From Sarcina sp. DSM 11001 (GTDB taxonomy: Bacteria; Bacillota; Clostridia; Lachnospirales; Lachnospiraceae), in assembly GCF_900101015.1 (NCBI RefSeq), contig NZ_FNFZ01000008.1, forward strand, positions 1 to 44,294: a stretch of 44,294 nucleotides of DNA, given 5' to 3'. The notes below the pieces were generated by a model. That model saw nothing but the letters and a program-made list of their open reading frames with translations. It ran no database searches and was not told the origin of the DNA. A program made the translations under genes and the position numbers. Below, piece after piece: positions 1 through 9,900 of the stretch. Every line of letters starts with the position of its first letter. Position 1 is the stretch's first letter.

Positions 1-140
1 GCAGTTCCAGAAACCGCTGACATTCCTGTACAGGCACTGACGCCGGCCCGGACTGATCCCGTGCGCGGTCTCCGCTTGCGGTGTCCGCGCACGGCCGGAC
101 CCGTCCTTTCGGCTCACGGCTCATCGTAACGGGTTCTCCC

Positions 141-176
141 GGCAAACAGGCAGAGAGATATCTCTGTCTGTTTGCC
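141..176. other. Long perfect-looking hairpin (inverted repeat)
   Basis: Two 16-nt arms (GGCAAACAGGCAGAGA and its near-complement, one G-T wobble) flank a GATA loop. No T-run follows on either strand, so it does not look like an intrinsic terminator. A second, smaller inverted repeat (GTGCGCGG/CCGCGCAC) lies at 61-92. Together they could be part of a leader of a gene transcribed leftwards off the window edge: an open - frame starts with ATG at 124, after a GGGAG about 11 nt upstream, and runs to base 1. The function is unknown. Confidence 0.5.
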
Positions 177-280
177 ATGCCCAAAAAAGATCCTGGATCC
201 CCGCTTGTCCCTCTTGCTTATATGCAAGCCTTTATCGGACCTGCCTATACGTCCTTTTTCGCCCGATTATAGTGCATATG

Positions 281-556
281 CGTCATCCGAGGGATAACTC
301 AACTGATTGACATTGGGTGTGACCAGAAACCAACGGACTTAGATGTGAACCCTAATGTGGGGTGATTAGGGAATGGCTTCATGCCCCGGAGGACCAGAGA
401 GGAAGCCCAAGAGACGGTTCCATGGTCCGTTTTCCGGCATACATACCTCGGCGTATGGACCAGAGAATAGTCCCGTTCCTTGGCCACACTGCCTTATAGA
501 AATCATAGTGACATTAAATCAGCCCTGCAGTGTCTAATCCCTGCAGGGCCGATTTT
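281..556 (+). ncRNA. Candidate structured non-coding RNA, family not recognised
   Basis: No plausible protein is encoded here, but a nested set of helices can be drawn. An outer stem pairs 317-325 with 481-489 (9 bp, one A-C mismatch). A second stem pairs 332-339 with 469-477 (8 bp, one bulged C). Inside are three hairpins: 350-356/365-371 (CCCTAAT/ATTAGGG), 375-380/402-407 (GGCTTC/GAAGCC) and 423-428/457-462 (TGGTCC/GGACCA, extended by CATAC/GTATG). The core is therefore a multi-branch junction of about 170 nt. A TATAGT box at 268-273 and an intrinsic terminator ending near 560 fit a + strand transcript of about 280 nt. It does not match my memory of tmRNA, RNase P RNA, SRP RNA or 6S RNA. 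A clade-restricted Firmicutes RNA motif is possible. Strand and ends are inferred. Confidence 0.45.
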
Positions 557-560
557 TCTT
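516..560 (+). terminator. Rho-independent terminator of the candidate RNA
   Basis: AAATC-A-GCCCTGCAG pairs with CTGCAGGGC-C-GATTT across a 10-nt loop, and the 3' arm runs into TTCTT on the + strand. The stem is almost symmetric, so it could also act, more weakly, on transcripts of the leftward adhesin remnant. A diverged second copy occurs at 840-883. Confidence 0.65.
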
Positions 561-575
561 GACGTTATATCAGTT

Positions 576-736
576 TCATCGAATCATTCTCCATCTTCTC
601 CACAGCAATACTCCCGTTCCAATGAGTAGGATGCTGTCGAGGATCGTGAAGAACCGTGTGCCGGGGCCGCCGGTGCCCGGCAGTTTCACTCCGGCATCAT
701 TAACTACTTTTAATTGGTAACCAGGAATGTCATTGA
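576..736 (-). pseudogene. 3' remnant of a second sortase-anchored adhesin
   Basis: The frame encodes the end of an LPxTG surface protein: a short linker, LPGTGG, a hydrophobic segment (FFTILDSILLIGTGVLL) and a basic tail (RRWRMIR), then stop. It closely resembles the C terminus of the giant adhesin just downstream in the window (LPNSGG, FTILGSILIAGAG, LLWRRRRLI). Everything upstream is missing: the frame is interrupted by the palindromic element at 737-811, and the residues read through that element do not look like protein. A complete small gene is unlikely. It is most likely the leftover of a tandem duplication, or of a recombined adhesin gene. Confidence 0.75.
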
Positions 737-811
737 GACGGTCCTTTTGTGTCTGTCCCCCTGTTTTTCTACTGGCATGAACAAGGGGACGGATACAAAA
801 GGTCCGTCCCC
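737..811. repeat. REP/MITE-like long palindrome
   Basis: A 29-nt arm (737-765, beginning GACGGTCCTTTTGT) is matched by its inverted copy at 780-808 with four mismatches, mostly wobble-compatible. A nested perfect inverted repeat GGGGACGGA/TCCGTCCCC lies at 785-811. GGGGACGG/CCGTCCCC palindromes are a recurrent class of extragenic repeat in Clostridia. A related GGGGACAG hairpin is at 20157-20212. The element sits exactly at the broken end of the adhesin remnant. Confidence 0.7.
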
Positions 812-839
812 GCAAGTCTTTTGAAGTTATCATGCTATT

Positions 840-883
840 AAATCAGCTCTGCAAGGTTCTGTACCTGCAGAGCCGATTCTTCT
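840..883. terminator. Terminator-like stem-loop after the giant adhesin
   Basis: GCTCTGCA (846-853) and TGCAGAGC (866-873) form an 8-bp stem 28 bases past the adhesin stop codon. Flanking AAATC/GATTC may extend it. It is a diverged copy of the stem at 516-560, so the terminator was duplicated together with the adhesin 3' end. The T-tract is modest on both strands (GATTCTTCTT on +, TGATTTAATA on -). Confidence 0.5.
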
Positions 884-910
884 TGGAATTATTTCATTAT
901 CGTCAAATTG

Positions 911-3900
911 TCAAATTAGTCTCCGTCTCCTCCAAAGCAGCCATCCTGCTCCTGCAATCAGGATAGATCCAAGGATGGTGAAGAGCCTTGTCCCAGAACC
1001 GCCGGAGTTCGGGAGGGCTGCGCCGGGTTCGTTGCCAACGACAATATCATAATTAGCAATACTCACCATGTCTGTCGCATTACCGTTAATAGGATCACCC
1101 GCTTTATGACCATCATTGTCGTCACTTCTATATACGAGTAAGACTGTCGGTGCAATGTTTTCATTATTATACTTCACCTGGAAAATCGGGTTCTCGGTTA
1201 CCTGGATGTAGCCGTCGGGACATTTCATCTCTACAATCTCATAATACCCGGCATCCAGATTGATGAAGGAGAAGATCCCAGGATTCTGAGGATTGTCCTT
1301 AACCACTACAGACTCCCCGGCAGGCACTTCTGCGGACTGTCCGTTTGGACGCCAGCTCGTGTCCTTGACCCATTCCCAACGAGAAACGCCCTCATCTCCG
1401 CTCATCTTCACCAGTTTTTTCTTCACCAGCTGGAACTCGGCTCCTTTCAGCAAAGTAGAACGATCTGGGATATTATCCTTGTCCACCTTGTAAAGGGTAA
1501 CCTCAATCGGTGGCTTTTTCTGGTTGGTAAGTGTCCACAAGTCGGTTTTTTCTTCGGTTTCTTCATCGGTTTCTACACTCTTTTCCCACTTCACGAGATA
1601 TTCCGAAGTCTGCCCATTCCAGTATGTAGGCGGATCGGGATTCAAATCGATCGGCGGCGGATTGGTTGTATTCACTGAATCCGCAGTAGAACCTGCAGCA
1701 GGGCGAATTCCTGTTTCCTTGACCTCATACTCGTAAACATAAGACATAGTTTCGCCTTCATGGTACTCGAATAGCATGAGGTTTGTGAAGCTGCCTTCCC
1801 AAATATTTTCCTGGGAGCCTGCTGCTTGCGCCCCTCCTTGTATACCCGCGTCATCATTTGCAATAATCGTGGGCAATCCATTGGCGTCTGTTGTTGTGAG
1901 CTTCATAGTGTATTCGTGCGTTTCTTCAAGGACCATAAGATCCGTGACATCTTTCTGGTTGTCGAGTACTTTTTCCAACAGCTCACTAATGTCCCATATG
2001 ATCCCCTGAGGACTATACATGGTGACTTTCCACTTGTGGTAGTCTCTCTCATTCTCAGCAAAATCTTCATACCACTGGTCATTACCGGCATGCAGATCAA
2101 GGGTAATCTCTGTGGCAGAATTGATCGCAGGAATCGTGTATGTTACACCGGAACGGTGGTCTATGCTGGCAGAATCCGCACTAAACCCATAGCCCTCTAC
2201 AAAATGATCATACTGATTAGTAACTCCGGTCGGGTTTGCCTCAATTGGAGTAATATTGAATTCGGCTCCTGCCGGGACATAAACTACAGTAGATAATTTG
2301 TTCTTAACATGTCCTGAACCAGGAACACCCTTCTCATCCTTCAGAACGACCGTTATCGGATAAAGCTTAGCCGTATGTCCATTCACATCTGTCGCCTGTG
2401 CTTTGTATTTCCGTTGTGTAACAGTGAAAACAACTTCTTCGTTCTTGTGGTTGTCAAGATTCAAATCCGGCTCGCCGTTTGCATATTTCCATTGTTTCTT
2501 GACATCGAAGTGTGTCACTTGATCCGTCGGACCCAGAGGCTCATTTGTGATGGTGAAAGAGTAGTCGCCAGGCTGCATTTCTCCATCTTCCTGCTGGGTA
2601 TCATCTCCCGGCTGTGGATCATCTCCCTGTAGATCATCATCCCCCTCTTGCTGGCTACTATCTCCTTCTTGCTGTGGATCATCCTTTTCTATTATCTCAC
2701 CACCTGAGATCATAGATTTGTACTCAGTGAGAGGAGTATCCTCTGTAATGAAGTACTCGTATTTATAGTATACATACTCCCCATTCTCCCCAATCTGCTG
2801 ATCCCACGAGGCACCGGTCTTCGGAAGCTTATAGACAGTTTCTTTCCATTGGTTCACGGCATAACTAAGCTCCCCTGTATATCCGTCCATCGCTGAAACG
2901 AGGATCTTAGTCACATCTTGTGAATCAATATATTCCCATTTCTTTTGCCCTGGATTCTCATCATCATCAACCCACTGGTAGCGTTTTCTGTGGATCGAGT
3001 ATTTGATAGTCTCAGAATGGTTAGCACCATTTGGCTGATCATCTGTCCATACCTTCTCCACTTCAACGGCGGTGGTATTGATGTTGTTGGTGAAGATTGC
3101 TTCAGGCGAATCATCTCCATTCACGCCGGGCAATACCTTTAACGTTGTGTAATTGATAACATCTGATGCTGTTCCATCATCCGGGTCATCCTCATTACCC
3201 GGGTCATCTCCGTTATTCGGGTCATCCCCATTGCCCGGATCATCTCCGTTATTCGGATCATCCCCATTGCCAGGATCATCTCCGTTATTCGGGTCATCCC
3301 CATTACCCGGATCATCTACGTTATCCGGATCATCCTCAGGGATTTTGGATACGCTGACCAGCTTTGTTCCGTTAATTGGATCTATCTCGGTAACTGTATA
3401 CACACCCGGAAGCATATCTGTCACAGTGACGGTATTTTCAACCCCGTTTGTTATTGTAATGCTTACCTTGCCATCTTCGATCAGAGTTCCGTTTACCTTA
3501 CCCTTTGCAGGTTTTCCCTCTGCATCTGTAATGGTAAAGAAGTATACGCCATCTGCATAGTCTGCCCAGTCGGTTTCTACTGCAGAAGCACCATCTACGG
3601 TTACATTCTTTGTGATCTTCAGGGAGCCTGTATCAATCTTGTTCTTAAAAGTAAGGTGGTTATCCCGGTTCCCGACAATTTCTCCGGTAATAGTATTATT
3701 ACTTATGGAAGTAATGGTCTGGCTGGATTCAACTGTAGTGCTGACAGTGCCATCTTCATTTTCTGTCTCTACTTTGATCTGCTTCAGAATACTTATCAGA
3801 TCATAATCGTCATATCTGTGATCATCGGGATCCTCACGATCAAGAAGCTCTTCGATCGTATAAGTTGTTCCCACCGGTACATTCGCAATGTAGAGAGTCT

Positions 3901-6900
3901 CAGTCTGGGTGATCGATAAAACCGCAGAAACCGTTGTCGTGGACGTTGTTTCAATTGGATTGCCCTCTCCATCCTCACCGTGATCTACTGCCGGTGTCAT
4001 CTGATTGCCATAGAGCACAACCGTGCCAGTCTCGGGCTCCTCTCCTTCATCACTGATAAGGTAGGTAATAGTCTGTGCCCCAACCCGGTTTGGGTCACAC
4101 TCACCTTCGTGAACAACCTCAACCATATTGCCGGTTCCATCGTCTTCTTCCCACGTGCTGCTGATAACTTTATAGCTTTTGCCGCTTTCATCCCACAGCA
4201 TCCACACATTTTCATCCGTATCTTCATCATGAACGATATCTATCTGATAATAGTTTTCGTTTCCATCGTTATAGAAAAGTCCCTTAATATATGAGGGTAT
4301 GCTTATACCATACCAGGGAATATGATCTCCTTCAAAAGGCCCTGGATCCGTTGGGCTGACCAGCGTAATCTCATATTCAAATTTCGTATCATCATAAGGA
4401 ATGTTGTTCTGGTTCTGGTCAACCACAACTTTGTCCAACTTGATATAACCGCGTAAGGTGTTCTCAATTTGAAGTGCTGAGAGACTCGTCCCTGCAGCTG
4501 TCATACTCTTAATTGACCCGTCCTGATTAAATTCTACATTTCGAATCACACCGTCAACCAGCATGGGATGATATACCGGCGCGTCAAAGTCAAACTCATA
4601 GCCAATATTTTCTCCACGCTCTTTGATCGTATAATCGTGCCCAGGTTCCAAAATGTAATATGTCGTACCCTCATGAGTGACAGAGGGATAATCATAATCA
4701 TCCGGATCCATATTATGGGCTATCATCTGAGCATAGCTGAGCATGAGGCCCGCAGAAATGGAGAAGTCCGCCGCCCAGCGAGTGCCAATCTGATGCGTTA
4801 CTTTACCATATCTTACTGTCTTCATTGGGCTGCCAGGTGCCCAGACATAATGGCCTCCCACAACCTCGCCCTGATCATTATATTCGTTTTCCCATCCAAT
4901 ATTGACCGTTCTATAAGGAACTGTGTTATCTCCCTGATAGATATCGAACGTAACCTTGAATTGTTTTGAAGTACCATCAGGATTATACAGATACTGTGCC
5001 AGGATGCTGGCATCTCTTTCCACGTTCCACTGCTTCTCCAGCCTTGACTTGGTATCCTCCAGCTTCATTGGATCCGGGAAATCCATGGGGATCGGCTCCT
5101 GTGGTACAACACTGACCACTTCTCCGTCCTCTGTTGTGAGGATCGAATAATCAAGTTGCTGCCCATCATTTGTCAGAACAGCAAATCTGCCATTGTATAT
5201 ACCTTTATCGAAATCGTCACCGACTCCGGGATAATATGAAATACTTGGATATTCGGAACAGCCGCCCGTATAACCTGTTATATTGCCGTCTTCATCCGTC
5301 ACCGGTTTTGCCCGATAATACAACACGTTGCCGTTCTCATCTTTAACAGCTTCTGTGCCGTCCTGGTCCCAGCTGATAGGAATCAGGACAGCATATGTCC
5401 CTGGCTGCTCATCTTCTCCGGGATAATATGCCAGTTCCGGATACTCTGTAGACCCGCCAGTATAATACAACACATTACCTTCTGTATCCGTTACCGGTGT
5501 AGCGTTCTCCTCATTCCAGGTACTATCGGCACCCTCCGGTACGTTATTGAAATCAGGAAGCACTGTAAGCCCATTGTTCAGCGCCGATACATAGTCATAC
5601 GCATCCTGATTGGGCCAGACAACAAAATCCGCCTCATAGGTGTAGTCGTCCATGAGCATCCCAATGGGTGACAGATCCCAGATAAGCTTACCATTGTTAT
5701 TGACATCCGCCAGAGCCATCTTATACACCGTCTCTGTTCCGTCGTCCCCGGTCAGTGTGACGGAGTAATACACACCATCATCATAGGAATTCTTCGGGTC
5801 AGATGCTACCGGATCGTTCGGATCTGACGTTTTTTCGTGCCTGACCACCTGAACATCACCATTCGGATAAGTTACATTGTTGATCGTGAAGGTCACATCA
5901 GGATCGCCGCCATCCCCAGGCATAGAAGCTGTGACGGTGTATAGAGGCGTCGTGCTTCCTTTCTTTGTGACTTTATAAAGGGCACTGGTAGGCTTGCCAT
6001 CCGTAATATTGAACGTCATGGCATCCTGCCGGAGACCGTCTGTAATCTTGACCTGGGCGTGAGACTGGGTCACAGATATTTCAGAAAAAATATTCTGGAA
6101 TGCCTGAACAAGTTTTTCGGTGTCTGTGGCGTTGGTGAAATATTTCTGAGCTGCTGGAGAATCCGGAAAATAGTCTGTTGGTTCCTGATTGTCATGAACG
6201 TTATCATATTCATATTCAGATTCACCATATGCGTAATTCGTTAAACGAACCAGATATTTATAGTCGTCGTTAGTACCATATGTGAAGATATTGTACAGCT
6301 TATAACCATTTTGTACTATTTTTCTGGCTTCATCTGTAGAATCCTCATAAGCCGGTTCACAGGAATTTCGGGGACGATTTCGATTATCTTTCTGCGTCGC
6401 ATTATGACCACTTGTTCCATAATAAGCACCGTCTTCTTCAGTAATCGACCATGTGGTTGCAGTCGGACCGCCGTCGGTCAAAAAAACGACGTAATAATCT
6501 TCTTCGTCACCATCCCCGCCTACTCCATTCACTCCATTCTTTTTTTTGTCAATTACATCATATGCATATTTTAATGCTTCTTCCCAGTTAGTTCCCCTGG
6601 CGACACTTGAATCATCGTTGATACCGTTCATCAAATTAGTCTTATCAGTTCCCGTTTGCCAGTCTACCTCAGTATGGCTATTCCAATTTCCACCAAGATA
6701 GTTCTTTTCCTGATCCTTCCCTTTAAAGGTGGCAAAGCTGATAACAGCTATCTCGACATTATCACTATTCTCTCCGCTGGCATCATTCTTTCTCATGAGG
6801 TTGGTAATTACACCATCAAGGGCTGCCTGCTCTGCGTCTAGCCTCGTACCATTTGTAATTCGATAATAGATTCCATTTGCGGGATTATACTCGTACGGAA

Positions 6901-9900
6901 TCCCCATTCGTGAATAACGCCATACACCGTCATGATAAGTAATCCAGACATAAGAACCATTAACATTGCCGTACAATGTTGGCCCATTCTCATAATCGGT
7001 TCCAGAATATTCAATATAAGCTTCTCTGACAGTATTAGTCACCATACTGCTCGAGCGGTCCATAACAAACAGTACATTAGATTTTTTTGTCTCTGTAACG
7101 GTATATTCTTTACTGTCACCAGTCACGCTCAAAGACAGTGTATACGTACCATCTTCTTTTCCATTTTTCTCGTTCGGAACAAGACTCTTCTTAGGGTCAG
7201 GTTTTTCTAAAGGTGCAGGCGTACCTAAAGACGACAGCCTAAGTTTGGGAACATGAAGTGCTCCTTCAACATCTTCCGTCTTATGACCGACATATGTTCC
7301 TATTACAGAGAAGCTGTCCTGATCATAACGATATTCTATCAAACGACCTTCTTCGTCTGTCTTTGTCTCAATTTCTTCAATCAGTTCAACCTCTTCATCA
7401 TTCTTAAAATGAGAAACACCAGTAAGATACTCTTCAATTTCGTCAACACCTAAGCCTTCTTCGTAACTGATATCCACCTGTACGGATGTTTTCGGTTCAA
7501 TCTTATTTTCCCCATGCATTAGAGTGATGTCGAAGAAACGAGCCTGGTCAATATTCACCATCGGGACATCTTCAGGAATATAATCCTCATCCTGATCACG
7601 TTGTTCTTCCTGTTCGAAATAATCTTTATTTACCTCTATCCAGGTTCGGCCAATAAGCTCCCGGTATTCGTCTGTTCCTTTCTCGATTTCCGTCACTACA
7701 AGTTTCGTTCCCGCTGGAATCTCAGCATCATCGTCGAATGTCAGCGTAATTTTATATGTCTTTCCATCTGCAGTCAGAACATTTGTACTAATTTGATAAT
7801 CTGTCACCCGGATGTTAAATACTTCTCCATCCTTCATCGTCACAGTCAGACTCTCTTCGCTAGTGAACGGGAGCATGCTAATTAAAGCCCAGTCACCGGC
7901 TTCCACTGTCTGCGCATTAATCTCCGCAATTTGCTCTTCTGTCAGCTCCGCGCTGTACTGACACTCCAGCTCACGACTCTCCTTAATCTGACCAACTGTG
8001 GTTTCTTTCCCAACTTTGCTTACATCAATCAACTCAGGGCTGCTGAATTCCACAGAAGCAATATCCGTAACAAATTTCTTCGCCGCATCGTTTGCCTCAA
8101 CATCAAGCATGCCCTTAGCATCCTGTGCTTCATCGTCTTCTATTTCAGCATCATTTTTATCTGAGTTTGTATCACTAATTACACCCAGCACTTCCACGAG
8201 ATCAATAAAGCTGACAAATCCTCCCCCGGGGAGTGAAAATTCGTATACTTTTCCATCCACTTCCCAGTGAAAGTCCACGGTATAAACAATGGCGTAAATG
8301 GAGAAGGAATCAGCATCAAAAGTCAGAGTATCTGCCGGTTCATTTCCAGTTTCTTTTTCTGTGTCTTTGGCAGTTTCGTTTTCATTTTCCTTCTCAGTTT
8401 CTTTTTCCCCGTTTATATCCTTTTCCGCATCTTCCTCTTTATTTGCATCTTTTCCGATGTCAGTGGAGGATTCCTCTATAGTTTCCATTACAGTCGGTTC
8501 CTCTTCCACATGCACGACAACAGGAGCCGTGGTCTGGTCTTCGACTGCGGCTTTTATAGCGTCTGATGTCATGCTGACCCGGATCTGTTTTCGCGGTTCA
8601 ATCTCTTTACCGTTTGCGTCACGGAAGGAAATGTCCACGGCATGGAAGCCGCGGGTCTTATTGCTGACGGAGTCGTTGGAAGTCACTGCATTTTCCACAG
8701 CCTCTGCGACGCTGTCCAGGTCATCTCCGGTCACATTGGCGAGGACCATGGTAGTACCCTCCGGGAAGGTGTCTTCATCCGCTTCGACATGAACTTTTAT
8801 GGTCGTTGTCTCCGCAGCGGACTCCATCGTATCTGTGTCAGATCCCAGTTTTCCGCCATGGACGAAAATACTCTGGTCAAAGGTAACTGCGGGCATACGA
8901 ACAGAAGACTGCCGATCCTCCTCTTCAGCCTTTTCTGAATTGTCCTCTTGAGATTCATATTCCTCAGATGCTTCTATTTCTTCGACACGCACTTCCTCCA
9001 TCTTCAGTGTTGTACTGATTTCGTCAGTGCCCTTAATACCGAGTTTTTTATCCTCCTTTACTTTCTCTGCAAAAACGATTTTCGCTTTCTTTTTGACAGT
9101 TGTTGTAATGATTTTTTTCACAAGCTGCTGTCCGGCGAGGTTTTTGTCTTCAGAGACCTCTTTCTTTTCATCGGTCTCAGCATCATCTTCTTTTGTATCA
9201 GCTGTCTCAGCTTTGTCTGCCGAATCTGCCTGGTCTGAGGTCTCTCCATCGTTGGCTTCCGCATCTGCCTGGTCTGCATTCTCACCATCGGCAGCTTCCG
9301 CATCTGCCTGCTCTGCGTTCTCGCCATCGGTGGCTCCCGCATCTGCCTGCTCTGCGTTCTCGCCATCGGTGGCTCCTGCATCTTCCATCCTTACATCGGT
9401 GTCCGTATCCGTCGTGATCCAGTCCACCTGCTGCATATTGAAATCCAGGGTCAGCCAGCCGCTGACTGTCTCCCCGGCCTTGGTCGGCTGTCCGCCGGCA
9501 TCGTAGCCGTGCCGGTTTTTCTCGATCGTATAAGGAGAGAAGGTGATGATCAGGTCCTGTCCGATCAGCTCTCCGGATCCACGGCCGGATTCGTCCAAAT
9601 CAAAGACATTCTCAACCTTGACGGTTGCGCTGACGCATTCTGTGCCGTCTTGTTCCGGATGCTCTGCCAGGTACTTTTCCCTGTCATCAGAAGGATTTCT
9701 GCTACCTTCCACAGCCTCCAGCCCCAGATAGGCTTCATGCTTTTCCTGGTCAGTTATTTCAAGAGTGTTGAGATTCACATAGCTCTTTGAGATCCCGTTC
9801 TCAGTCTGATTGATCGCCTCGACCTGCCGGTCGGTGAGGTGCAGGTTTGAAGGCAGGCGGTATCTGGCCACCGGATTCGTCGCATTGAGATTACCCGCCG

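Noticed and set aside
81-272. 63-codon + frame at the left end
   Set aside because: Runs through the 16-bp hairpin, has no ribosome site and no protein character.
281-556. RNase P RNA, tmRNA or SRP RNA
   Set aside because: The hallmark segments of these RNAs that I can recall are not present; the structure differs.
3153-3560. Ser/Pro-rich 135-codon + frame
   Set aside because: Antisense reading of the adhesin's DDPGNG linker repeats.
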